Origin: Vulcanimicrobiota bacterium
Lineage (GTDB): Bacteria; Vulcanimicrobiota; Vulcanimicrobiia; Vulcanimicrobiales; Vulcanimicrobiaceae
Direction: 5' to 3'
Assembly: GCA_014304965.1 (NCBI GenBank)
Contig: JACRTZ010000158.1
Span: 1-9,023, forward strand
Length of the DNA: 9,023 nt
The position numbers and the translations under genes were made by a program. Shown here piece by piece: positions 1 through 6,720 of this stretch (positions are counted from its first letter, which is position 1; the number at the start of each line of letters is the position of its first letter). Below the pieces are notes generated by a model. That model was not told the DNA's origin, did no database searches, and saw nothing but the letters and a program-made list of their open reading frames with translations.

Positions 1-294
1 ACGAAGTTCCCCACGATCGTTTTCAAGAGCACGAAAATAACGCCCGGCAACGACGGGGCCTTCACGGTCGTCGGCGACCTGACGATTCACGGCGTCACCA
101 AGCCCGTAACGCTCGCCGGCAAGATGCTCGGTACGGCGACCGACGGCCGCGGCCGCAAACACATCGGATACACGGCCAGCGGCACGATCGACCGGCGCGA
201 CTTCGGCATTTCTTTCATGGGTTCGATGGGCGGGGCGCTGATCGCGGGAACGGACGTGACCCTCGAAATCGAGAGCGAAATGGTCTCGCGCTGA
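1..294 (+). CDS. YceI-family protein, C-terminal part (5' end outside window)
   Basis: The reading frame is open from the first base and ends with TGA at 292-294, giving the last 97 residues. The pattern is that of the YceI family: a start like TKFPTIVFKSTKI, then GDLTIHGVTKPVTL, then a Gly-rich turn, then a GTIDRRDFGI segment and a final strand VTLEIESEM. In known YceI proteins this makes a periplasmic or secreted lipocalin-like beta-barrel that binds a long isoprenoid or other lipid chain; the physiological role is usually unclear. The signal peptide, if any, lies upstream of the window. The next gene starts 19 nt downstream on the same strand, so the two may be co-transcribed. Family assignment is firm; ligand and role are not shown by the sequence. 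Confidence 0.9.
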   Translation, partial: TKFPTIVFKSTKITPGNDGAFTVVGDLTIHGVTKPVTLAGKMLGTATDGRGRKHIGYTASGTIDRRDFGISFMGSMGGALIAGTDVTLEIESEMVSR

Positions 295-304
295 CCGGAG
301 CAAA

Positions 305-309
305 GGGAG
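305..309 (+). promoter_or_regulatory. Ribosome binding site of the small zinc-finger protein
   Basis: GGGAG, within AAAGGGAG, lies 4 nt before the ATG at 314. It supports translation of this very short gene, which length alone would not. Confidence 0.6.
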
Positions 310-313
310 CCCG

Positions 314-466
314 ATGGCGTATCAAGTGACCTGCCCGCTCTGCGGCAAAACCATCACCGGTGACGACGAAGAAGCGCTCGTCACCGCCGCGAACACCCAC
401 GGCGACGACGATCACGGCATGCGCGCACCGCGCGAACTGATCGTCGCGAACGCGACCCAGACCTAG
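314..466 (+). CDS. Small C2H2 zinc-finger-like protein, 50 aa (DUF1059-like)
   Basis: The ATG at 314 has an AAAGGGAG ribosome site just upstream and the frame closes with TAG at 464-466. The product has C7-x2-C10 (CPLCG) and H29-x4-H34, a layout that would bind one zinc ion, separated by an acidic GDDEEALVTAAN helix-like stretch. This resembles the small DUF1059 family of predicted metal-binding proteins, where a Cys pair is followed by an Asp/Glu-rich helix and an H-x(n)-H end. No signal peptide or membrane segment is visible, so it is probably cytoplasmic. It sits 19 nt after the YceI-like gene and may share its transcript. It is too short for many gene callers. The function is unknown; DNA, RNA or protein binding are all possible. 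Confidence 0.72.
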   Translation: MAYQVTCPLCGKTITGDDEEALVTAANTHGDDDHGMRAPRELIVANATQT

Positions 467-483
467 CCTTCCGCCGCGGGACC

Positions 484-505
484 GTGTGTGCGCGAGCGCA
501 CACAC
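484..505. repeat. Perfect 10-bp inverted repeat (GTGTGTGCGC / GCGCACACAC)
   Basis: Arms at 484-493 and 496-505 are exact reverse complements with 2 nt between them. In RNA the stem would open to a 4-nt loop (CGAG). It begins 17 nt after the stop of the small zinc-finger gene and ends 74 nt before the ATG of the GGDEF/EAL gene. It could be the hairpin of a terminator for the upstream pair (though the following CCGCCCTTT is only weakly T-rich) or a dyad bound by a regulator. Confidence 0.6.
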
Positions 506-579
506 CCGCCCTTTACGGCGATGAGCGGCCTTTTCGCGCTTTTATCGTGCGGCGAATCATCCGACCACCAAAGGGTTGT

Positions 580-789
580 ATGGAACGCACCGTCACGGAA
601 GACGCAACACCATCGGCGCCCGGGCTTCTTAGACCGCGCGTTTCGATCAGTGCCGCGGCGGCGCTCGCCCTCTTAGGGGCGACTGCCGTCGCGGCAACGA
701 CCTACGGCGCGGCGCCGGCGGGTTTTTTGCCGGCGTTTTTGCCCGTCGTGTCCGGCGTGGCGATCGCCACGCAGTTGATGTCGGCGTAA
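580..789 (+). pseudogene. N-terminal fragment of the MASE4 sensor, ended by a premature TAA
   Basis: The ATG at 580 has AAGGG 4 nt upstream. The 69 residues read so far are a short polar N-terminus followed by two hydrophobic segments (about residues 23-45 and 48-69), ending ...VAIATQLMSA and then TAA at 787-789. The same frame continues with ILFGQFF and runs uninterrupted to 2820. The junction matches the start of a MASE4 domain, whose second helix normally continues through a segment like ITAxLLFxQF, where x is often Tyr or Val. A Tyr codon TAT or TAC changed to TAA at its third base would explain the break. The fragment alone would be a non-functional membrane peptide. The gene is therefore either a recent pseudogene at its 5' end, or the TAA is a sequencing error or is read through. 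Confidence 0.75.
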
Positions 790-885
790 ATTCTCTTCGG
801 TCAGTTCTTCGCGACGCGGCAACTCGCGATCGCCTTCATCGCCGGAGCCTACGCTCTGTCGGGCTGCCTCTCGCTGCCGCACCTT

Positions 886-2820
886 TTGCTTTCGCCGGGA
901 GCGTTCGGGCTCGGCGGCGGCTCCGCCACCGTGACCACGTACCTCTGGCTCGGGTCGCACTTCGCGTTTCCGGCCGCCATTCTGGTGGCCGCGATCGCCC
1001 AGTCGCTGCGCGGGAACGAGCGCGTGTCCGGCCGGCACGCGCGCCTGATCGTCGCGGCCCTCATCGCCGCCGCGCTTTTCGCGGGCGCCGACGCACCCTT
1101 GCTGCTGCTGGCCCGGCGCGCTCGCTTGCCCTCGCTTTCGGACGGTGCTTGGTATTCGGCCGGCGCCACCGCGATGATCCTGCCCGCGGTCGCAATGATT
1201 CATATTTGGGCGCTGGCCGCGCTCGCGCTCGCGCGGAAAGATCGCACGTCGAAAATGCGGTGGATCTCGATCGCCTTGCTGGCGTCGCTCTTCGATACGA
1301 TGATCGGGATACTGTGCGCGGAGTACTCGTATGGCTGGTACGGCGGCAAACTGTTCGCCATGCTCGCTTCGAGCGTGGTTTTCGCGGCCTTCGTCAGCCA
1401 AATCACCTCGCTGCAAACGAAGCTCGCGCGCGCGAACGCCGAGCTGCGCGAACTCAACGCGCAAGAGCGGCGCGACGCCGAAAAGCGCTTACGGTACCTG
1501 GCCTATCACGACGAAATGACGGGCCTCAACAATCGCCCGCATTGGCAAGAACACTTAACGTCCTTCGCGGCCTCGCAGACCGGCTTGGATGCCGGCTTCG
1601 CCGTGCTTTTCGTTGACCTCGACCGCTTCAAAGAAGTCAACGACGCGCTCGGACACGCGGTCGGCGATCAGGTGTTACGCATGGCCGCGCAACGCCTGAA
1701 GGCAACGATCCGCGAGTGCGACGTCATCGGCCGGCTCGGCGGCGACGAGTTCGCCGTGACGATGACCGCCGTAGCGGAGCGCGGGGATGCGAACGCGCTC
1801 GCAATGCGCCTGCGCGACGAGTTGCGTCGCCCGTTCCAGCTGCATGACCGGACGTTCCACCTGAGCGCGTCCATCGGCATCGCCCACTTTCCCGAGCATG
1901 GAACCTCGGTCGAAACGCTCTTAAAGCACGCCGACCTTGCCTTGTATCAGGCCAAGCACGACGGCGGCGATTGCGAACGCGAGTACGACGACATGATGGG
2001 CCAATTGCGGCATCAGCGGCGCACGATGCAGCAGTCGCTGCGGCGCGCGCTCGAAGAGCGCGAGTTCGAACTTTACTATCAGCCGATTTTAGATGCGCGT
2101 TCGGGCCGTCTCGCCTCGGCCGAGGCGCTCATTCGCTGGAACGATCCCGGCAACGGTGTCGTCGGGCCGGCCGCATTTTTACCGCTTGCCGAAGACTCGG
2201 GCTTGATGGAACCGGTCGGCCGCTGGACGCTGGAAGCGGTCGCATCGCAGCTCATCGCCTGGCACGGCACGGCTCCGACGCCTTGCGTTGCGGTCAACAT
2301 CAGCGTGCGACAATTGCAAGACCCCGCCTTCTTCGAGCACTTGATCGCGACGATCGAGGGCCGCGGCATCCATCCCTCGCAGGTCGAACTCGAAGTCACC
2401 GAGTCGGTGGCCCTGAGCGACGCGGGCGCCGCAACCGAATTACTCGGGCGCTGCCACGACCTCGGCTTCCGTATCGCGCTCGATGACTTCGGTACGCACT
2501 ATTCCTCGCTGACGTACTTGCAGCGCTTGCCGATCGACAAGATCAAAATCGACAAGTCCTTCGTCGAGGGACTTCCCTTCAACGATCAAGACGCCGCGAT
2601 CGTCCGTTCTATCATCGTGCTCGGGCACGAATTGCATCGCACGATCGTCGCCGAAGGCGTCGAGACGCACGAGCAGTTCGACTGGCTCGTCAAAGCCGGC
2701 TGCGATTACATTCAGGGCTTTCTCGTCGCCCGGCCCATGCCCGCGCACGCTCTCACCGCGTGGCAGCCCAAGTGGCACGGCTTCTATTTTCCACAGGGAA
2801 CACTCGTCGCCGGAGCGTGA
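886..2820 (+). CDS. GGDEF/EAL cyclic-di-GMP synthase/phosphodiesterase, MASE4 sensor interrupted upstream
   Basis: The frame is open from 790 to the TGA at 2818-2820, in register with the fragment starting at 580. Counting residues from 580, MASE4-like membrane helices run to about 300, including GCLSLPHLLLSPGAFGLGGG and WLGSHFAFP, typical of MASE4. A short coiled stretch follows (about 290-310), then the GGDEF domain with YHDEMTGLNNR, FVDLDRF, an inhibitory-site RxxD (378-381) five residues before an intact GGDEF (387-391). The EAL domain has SAEALIRW (E515), VNISVRQL, EVTES, DDFGT (D635, D636), KIDKSFV and VAEGVET (E692). All key residues for making and breaking c-di-GMP are present, so dual activity is possible. 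The first usable start after the TAA is unclear: TTG 886, GTG 931 and ATG 1174 all lack a good ribosome site, and all lose part of the sensor. The start at 886 is nominal. Confidence 0.88.
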   Translation: MLSPGAFGLGGGSATVTTYLWLGSHFAFPAAILVAAIAQSLRGNERVSGRHARLIVAALIAAALFAGADAPLLLLARRARLPSLSDGAWYSAGATAMILPAVAMIHIWALAALALARKDRTSKMRWISIALLASLFDTMIGILCAEYSYGWYGGKLFAMLASSVVFAAFVSQITSLQTKLARANAELRELNAQERRDAEKRLRYLAYHDEMTGLNNRPHWQEHLTSFAASQTGLDAGFAVLFVDLDRFKEVNDALGHAVGDQVLRMAAQRLKATIRECDVIGRLGGDEFAVTMTAVAERGDANALAMRLRDELRRPFQLHDRTFHLSASIGIAHFPEHGTSVETLLKHADLALYQAKHDGGDCEREYDDMMGQLRHQRRTMQQSLRRALEEREFELYYQPILDARSGRLASAEALIRWNDPGNGVVGPAAFLPLAEDSGLMEPVGRWTLEAVASQLIAWHGTAPTPCVAVNISVRQLQDPAFFEHLIATIEGRGIHPSQVELEVTESVALSDAGAATELLGRCHDLGFRIALDDFGTHYSSLTYLQRLPIDKIKIDKSFVEGLPFNDQDAAIVRSIIVLGHELHRTIVAEGVETHEQFDWLVKAGCDYIQGFLVARPMPAHALTAWQPKWHGFYFPQGTLVAGA

Positions 2821-2839
2821 CGCGAATGCCGGCGCTTTT
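2808..2839 (+). terminator. Probable intrinsic terminator of the GGDEF/EAL gene
   Basis: CGCCGG (2808-2813) and CCGGCG (2829-2834) form a perfect 6-bp stem that begins inside the last codons. A CTTTT run follows at once and more T residues come at 2842-2844. A smaller GCG-TGA-CGC hairpin can form within the loop. It lies in the 22-nt gap between two convergent genes, where a terminator is expected. Confidence 0.55.
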
Positions 2840-2842
2840 CGT

Positions 2843-3643
2843 TTACAGCGTCACGCGCATCTCGTGTTGCGCGAAGGCGAGCTGCCAGCCGCTTTCCTCG
2901 GCGGCACGCGCCGCCTCGCTTCCTTCCTGCTGATTGAACATCAGCACTTTGCGAACGCCGGTCACGGCCGCAAGACCGCTGCTCAGCTCGGCGAGTTCCG
3001 CCGCATCGGCCACCGACGCGGCGAGGATTTGGGCAACCGTTGCACCGCTTCGAAAGATCAAAGCGGCGCGCCCGCGGCGTAAGCCGCGCACGTTCGGCTG
3101 ACGCTGCAGCGATTCGCGTTCGCACTGCCACGACGGAGCGCCCGCGTCCACGATGCCGAGCGGCGGCTCGATCTCTTCGATCGCCGGCGGGACGCCGAGC
3201 ACCGTTGTGACGTCGAGTGAATGGGAGAGCAGCTTGCGCTCGGCGCAGAATCCGGCGCCGGCGTAGGTCGCGATCGCGGGGGCATTCTGAACGAGCACCT
3301 CGAGTTGGACGTGCGTCGCGCGCATCCGGCATTTCGCAATGACCTGCGCGAGCAGGGCACGCCCATGACCCGCACCGCGGTACTCGGGCACCACGCCGAA
3401 ACCGCCGATCCACGCGCGGTCCGCACGGATCCCGATCAGGGCCGCCGCGACCAGCTCGTCGCCGTCGTACCACAACGGGGACGCGCCCAAATCGATGTCG
3501 TTCGCCGTGAGATGCAGCGCCGTTTGCGCTTCGCTCATGGTGAATGGAAACACGTAATTTTCGTAGATGCGATTGAGGGCGGCCGTGGCTCCGAAGAGAT
3601 CCACGTCCGCGAACGACAAATAGCGCAGCGAGCGCGCGTGCAC
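2843..3643 (-). CDS. GNAT-family N-acetyltransferase, 266 aa
   Basis: I chose the GTG at 3643 because recognisable family sequence begins right there (LRYLSFADVDLF) and the stop of the SpoIIE-type gene is 13 nt upstream; a longer frame extending into that gene is only overlap. Residues 1-145 are a GNAT fold: YVFPFTMS and ANDIDLGASPLWYDGDEL (about 30-64), the acetyl-CoA-binding loop VVPEYRGAGHGRALL (84-98, with RGAGHG for the pyrophosphate), then LEVLVQNAPAIATYAGAGF (114-132). Residues 150-266 look like a second, degenerate GNAT-like half with no R/Q-x2-G-x-G loop. The substrate cannot be told from sequence. AGGCAGG upstream is a modest ribosome site. The spacing suggests co-transcription and translational coupling with the phosphatase gene. 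Confidence 0.85.
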   Translation of the reverse strand: MHARSLRYLSFADVDLFGATAALNRIYENYVFPFTMSEAQTALHLTANDIDLGASPLWYDGDELVAAALIGIRADRAWIGGFGVVPEYRGAGHGRALLAQVIAKCRMRATHVQLEVLVQNAPAIATYAGAGFCAERKLLSHSLDVTTVLGVPPAIEEIEPPLGIVDAGAPSWQCERESLQRQPNVRGLRRGRAALIFRSGATVAQILAASVADAAELAELSSGLAAVTGVRKVLMFNQQEGSEAARAAEESGWQLAFAQHEMRVTL

Positions 3644-3656
3644 GATCGAGGCCTGC

Positions 3657-5627
3657 CTAACGCGCAGCGGCGATGCCGGCCGAGTGGGCCTGTGGCAACA
3701 CGATCGAGACGCGATTGCCCGTCGGCGTCCGGGAGACGCTGACCCTGATCGAGAGCGTCCGCATGAGGAACGCACCGCGTCCACATTCGGTGGTCGCGTC
3801 GGGGCAGTCTCGCCCGTCGAACTCAAAGGGCGCGCCGTGGTCCTCCACGTCCAAGATCAATTCGCCGTCCTCGGATAGCAGCGAAACGGACGCCCAGCCA
3901 GGCGTATGGCGTGCAACGTTCCCGATCGCTTCACCGAAAATGGCCTCGGTTGCAGCCAGATCGACCTCGGGGTCGCGCTCGCCCGCGCTGCGCACGACCT
4001 CGCGCCGCACGCGCCGCGCCGCGAGCGGGTCGCGCGCGTCTATCGTCCAGGTCAACGCCGCCGCCGCCGGCAAGCGATCTACGCGAACGAACAACAGCGC
4101 CGAATCGTCGTGGGGCTCGGCATGCTCGAATAGCGTGCGCTGGATGTTTTCGGCAACGTTCTCGGACGGCGAACGCCACTCGCGCTCGAAGGCGCTCTCT
4201 AGGTCGGCCATGCCCTTGAAATAGTCGCGCTCCATCTCGACGATGCCGTCGGTAAAGAGCAACAGGCCGCTGCCGGCGGGCAGTTCGGCTTCGTAGGCTT
4301 GAAACGTGGAATTGACGTCGAACCCCAAAACCACGCCACCGCCCGGCAACTGCGTCGCTTTTCCGGCGGCCGCGATCGTGAGCGGCGCGGCGTGCCCGGC
4401 CAGCGCGTAGCGCAGCCGGCCGTTATCGAGATTCAACGTTCCGAAGAATGCGGTGACGAGGATGTCGCCCTCATCGGTGCAGAGCGCGCGATTGATTAGC
4501 GTCAAGACCTCGGCGGGATCGTCGTCGAAACGCGCGGTGACGCGCAGCGAACGGCGCACGAATGCCATCATCGAAGCCGCGCGCACGCCGTGACCCGCGA
4601 CGTCGCCGACACTCAACCCCAAGAGCCGGTCGTTAATCTGGAAGACGTCGTACCAATCGCCGCCGATTTCTTGCCCCTGCGAGGCCGGCCGGTAAACGGA
4701 GTCCACGCGCAACCCGCGAACCTCGGGAAACTGCTGCGGCAAGAGCGCGCGCTGTAAGGTCGAGGCGACGTCGTGTTCGCGCGCGTACGCTTCGAGCGCG
4801 GCCTCCTTTTGGCGGACGGTGACCTGCAACCGCTGCGTAAGTTCGCGGTAGATGGCATCAAGTTGGGAAATTTCGTCACGGCCGGATATCGGCGTAGGCA
4901 ATTCGCCCGCCGCAAGGCGCTGCGCATTTTCCGCCAGCTGGCTGAGGCGCCGAACGATGCCGACTCCGAAGCGCGCCGCTACGACGAGCGTGAGACCGAT
5001 GCCGAGCAGCGCAACGGCGATCAGGATTATTCCGAGTTTGCGGACGTCTTGACGGAGCGTGTCGGACCGCACCATCGTTCCCGCGCGGACCGCTTTGTCG
5101 AACACGGTCTTGGCGTCGAGCCAGGCCTGCACGCGCTTGCGTGTTGGCGGGGCCGTGACGTGCGCGTCCGCGACTTTCTTGCCGCGCGCCAGAAAATCCG
5201 AACGGTAGCGATCGAGCAGTCCCATGACGACGGTAACGGCGCCGTTGAGTTTGGCTGCCAGCCTCGTCATGGCCGGCGTTTTGACGAACGACTCGAGCCG
5301 GCTTTGCTGGGCCGTAACCCGTACCGTCGCATCGTGGTACGTTTTAAGGGCGGCGGCTTTCTTTGCGGGGCTTCTTGCTTTCGTCAGTTCGACGATGGCC
5401 TGGTTCGCCGCGGTCATATCTCGGGACAGCGAGTCCGACATTTCGAGCGCATTCGTCGAGCGCTGGGACCACACGGTCGTACTCTCGATTTCGCCGAGCA
5501 ACGTCCCGGCCGCAAACAAGAGCAAGACGAGGAACGCCAGCGGCACGCCGCACAGCAGGATCGTCTGCGTGCGAATCCCGAGGGTGGAGTTCAGCGAGCG
5601 GCCCATGTTCCCGGCTGTGGTCGTCAC
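3657..5627 (-). CDS. Membrane SpoIIE-type PP2C phosphatase with HAMP and C-terminal HATPase (RsbU/RsbW-like fusion), 656 aa
   Basis: Domain order: TM1 (about 20-43); an extracytoplasmic helical region (45-195) like CHASE3 or four-helix-bundle sensors; TM2 (198-218); HAMP (219-272); linker coiled coil with AREHDVASTLQRALLP (282-297); SpoIIE/PP2C domain (300-516) with metal-binding D324 (GGDWYD), GDVAGHG (341-347), FTDG (459-462) and the DD pair (507-508); then a HATPase_c domain (about 525-650) with N box E566/N570, D-x-EDHG (593-598) and GRGAFLM (616-622). Such phosphatases activate STAS anti-anti-sigma proteins, and RsbW-like ATPases bind or phosphorylate them, so one protein could perform both opposing steps in response to an outside signal. 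No STAS or sigma gene lies nearby. The GTG at 5627 is the longest start; an ATG at 5606 is an alternative, and neither has a strong ribosome site. Confidence 0.9.
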   Translation of the reverse strand: MTTTAGNMGRSLNSTLGIRTQTILLCGVPLAFLVLLLFAAGTLLGEIESTTVWSQRSTNALEMSDSLSRDMTAANQAIVELTKARSPAKKAAALKTYHDATVRVTAQQSRLESFVKTPAMTRLAAKLNGAVTVVMGLLDRYRSDFLARGKKVADAHVTAPPTRKRVQAWLDAKTVFDKAVRAGTMVRSDTLRQDVRKLGIILIAVALLGIGLTLVVAARFGVGIVRRLSQLAENAQRLAAGELPTPISGRDEISQLDAIYRELTQRLQVTVRQKEAALEAYAREHDVASTLQRALLPQQFPEVRGLRVDSVYRPASQGQEIGGDWYDVFQINDRLLGLSVGDVAGHGVRAASMMAFVRRSLRVTARFDDDPAEVLTLINRALCTDEGDILVTAFFGTLNLDNGRLRYALAGHAAPLTIAAAGKATQLPGGGVVLGFDVNSTFQAYEAELPAGSGLLLFTDGIVEMERDYFKGMADLESAFEREWRSPSENVAENIQRTLFEHAEPHDDSALLFVRVDRLPAAAALTWTIDARDPLAARRVRREVVRSAGERDPEVDLAATEAIFGEAIGNVARHTPGWASVSLLSEDGELILDVEDHGAPFEFDGRDCPDATTECGRGAFLMRTLSIRVSVSRTPTGNRVSIVLPQAHSAGIAAAR

Positions 5628-5683
5628 CTGAAAGAGAAAAACGCCACGGCGGCCCTTCGTCCCTTCAGGGCGGCGGCCACAAG

Positions 5684-5710
5684 CGAAAAGGAGGCGGCTC
5701 GCGCCGCCCC
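5684..5710 (-). terminator. Intrinsic terminator of the CVNH gene
   Basis: Reading leftwards, GGCGGC (5708-5703), loop GCGA (5702-5699) and GCCGCC (5698-5693) make a perfect 6-bp GC stem with a stable GNRA-type loop, followed by TCCTTTTC. It lies 24 nt past the CVNH stop codon and should separate that gene from the SpoIIE-type gene. A second small stem (5652-5656 with 5667-5671) and a T5 run (5641-5637) follow before the phosphatase start. Confidence 0.7.
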
Positions 5711-5733
5711 CTTTCGACGTGGCGCCGTAAGGG

Positions 5734-6645
5734 CTACTGGCAGGTCAAACGGCCGTTGATGTTCGCAATGTCTGCGCCGCGGCAAGCCGCGACGTTGAGC
5801 TGCGTGTTGAGCTGCGTGCCGTTTCCGGGGCAGGTTGCGGAGAGCGTCGAGCCGTTCATGCGAGCATTCTGGCAGCTCTGCAGGTACGATCCCGGAGGGA
5901 GCCCGCCGTTGTACGAACCGTTGTAATACCCGCCGTTGTAGTAGCCGTTGTTCGGGTTGTAGCCGTAGCTGTTGCAGGTGAGTTTGCCGTCCATGTTCGC
6001 GATGTCGCCGCCGCGGCAACCGCGCGCGTCGATGGACGAGGTCGTATTGCGGCCCCGGCCGGGGCAGCTGGCGGTCAGCGTATCGCCGTTCATGCGCACG
6101 TTCGAGCAGCTCTGCTGATACGAACCGGTCGGCGGGTAGCCGTTGTTGTACGGGTTATTGTTGTAACCGTAACCGTTGCACGTTAGCTGCCCGTCCGCAT
6201 TCGCGATGTCGCTGCCTTGGCAGCCGCGCGCATTTATGGACGAGGTGACATTGCGGCCGCGTCCGGGACAGCTCGCCATTAGCGTGTCGCCGCTCATCCG
6301 CGCGTTCGAACAGCTCTGCTGGTACGAGCCCGCCGGCAATGCGCCGTTATTGTAGTAACCGTTGTTGTAGTTACCGTTGTTGTAGTAACCGGTACGCGCG
6401 TTGCACGTCAGCCGACCGTTGTTGTTCGCAATGTCTCCGCTCCCGCAGCTATTGAGGCTGATGGTCGACCGGATGACGGAACCGTCCGCGGCGGTACAGC
6501 GAGCGGTCAAGTTGTCGCCGCGCACTCTGACGTTCGAACACGATTGCTGATACGAACCTGGGGGAATCGTTTGCGCCGAGGCAGGCATAGCGACGGAGGT
6601 CGCCAGCAAAAAGCCCGCCCCGAGGGCCAGTGAAATTCTTTTCAT
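5734..6645 (-). CDS. Secreted protein with four cyanovirin-N-homology (CVNH) repeats, 303 aa
   Basis: The ATG at 6645 has AAGGTG 7 nt upstream and begins a clear signal peptide (MKRISLALGAGFLL...PASA, cleavage near A24/Q25); a longer upstream frame has no such support. The mature protein is four repeats of about 52-54 residues (28-81, 105-156, 173-224, 251-302). Each has GSYxQSCxNxRxxGxxLxAxC, a Ser/Thr-rich middle, xxC, GxDIANxxGxLTC. This is the CVNH pattern, with four cysteines per repeat fitting two disulfides. CVNH proteins are small carbohydrate-binding lectins, first known from cyanobacterial cyanovirin-N. Linkers are short and rich in Tyr, Asn and Gly (for example GYYNNGNYNNGYYNNG). 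A multivalent extracellular or periplasmic glycan binder is the likely role. The ligand is unknown. Confidence 0.85.
   Translation of the reverse strand: MKRISLALGAGFLLATSVAMPASAQTIPPGSYQQSCSNVRVRGDNLTARCTAADGSVIRSTISLNSCGSGDIANNNGRLTCNARTGYYNNGNYNNGYYNNGALPAGSYQQSCSNARMSGDTLMASCPGRGRNVTSSINARGCQGSDIANADGQLTCNGYGYNNNPYNNGYPPTGSYQQSCSNVRMNGDTLTASCPGRGRNTTSSIDARGCRGGDIANMDGKLTCNSYGYNPNNGYYNGGYYNGSYNGGLPPGSYLQSCQNARMNGSTLSATCPGNGTQLNTQLNVAACRGADIANINGRLTCQ
5740..6564 (-). repeat. Four tandem CVNH-coding repeats, about 160 nt each
   Basis: The units lie at about 6564-6403, 6333-6178, 6129-5974 and 5895-5740. Units 2 and 3 are nearly the same in protein (both contain SCPGRGRN-TTSSI or -VTSSI and DARGC or NARGC), while units 1 and 4 are more diverged. 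This suggests that the middle pair arose by a later duplication. The spacers are short TAYAAC-type repeats encoding YNNG/YNGG linkers and could also expand or contract. Confidence 0.8.
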
Positions 6646-6653
6646 GAAAACAC

Positions 6654-6659
6654 ACCTTA
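6654..6659 (-). promoter_or_regulatory. Ribosome binding site of the CVNH gene
   Basis: AAGGTG is placed 7 nt before the ATG at 6645. It decides for this start over the in-frame codon 30 nt further upstream. Confidence 0.6.
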
Positions 6660-6681
6660 CGATCGAGGGCCGCACTTATGA

Positions 6682-6703
6682 GGTACTGGTGGTAACCAAT
6701 ACC
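6682..6703. promoter_or_regulatory. Near-perfect 9-bp dyad upstream of the CVNH gene (possible operator)
   Basis: GGTACTGGT (6682-6690) and ACCAATACC (6695-6703) match as inverted repeats at 8 of 9 positions around a 4-nt centre GGTA. The site lies 37-58 nt before the CVNH start and just beyond the stop of the TPR gene. Its position in a short leader or promoter region fits an operator, or an RNA hairpin in the leader. No convincing -35/-10 pair could be assigned. Confidence 0.45.
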
Positions 6704-6720
6704 CGCGCCTGCGACTTTTT

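Noticed and set aside
467..579. c-di-GMP riboswitch in front of the GGDEF/EAL gene
   Set aside because: I could not find the conserved core of a GEMM-I or GEMM-II aptamer; only the 22-nt palindrome stands out.
673..1464. Long minus-strand open frame opposite the GGDEF/EAL gene
   Set aside because: Its product is a low-complexity Arg/Gly/Glu-rich sequence without any family pattern, and the plus-strand frame carries clear domains. It is a by-product of high GC content.
3644..3826. Longer N-terminus for the GNAT gene
   Set aside because: It overlaps the conserved C-terminal HATPase part of the preceding gene and encodes a Ser/Arg-rich stretch without family similarity.
5642..5654. 13-base match CGCCACGGCGGCC shared with 8181-8193, upstream of two minus-strand genes
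   Set aside because: A match this short is expected by chance in 9 kb of GC-rich DNA, and its distance to the two start codons is very different (about 14 and 80 nt).
4773..5759. Plus-strand open frame of 328 codons opposite the SpoIIE-type gene
   Set aside because: It covers conserved TM, HAMP and linker parts of the real gene on the other strand and shows only Arg-rich composition, with no motif or ribosome site.
5740..6564. CRISPR-like regular repeats
   Set aside because: The period is over 150 nt, the units are diverged and in frame, and they encode CVNH domains with cysteines. They are protein repeats, not a CRISPR array.
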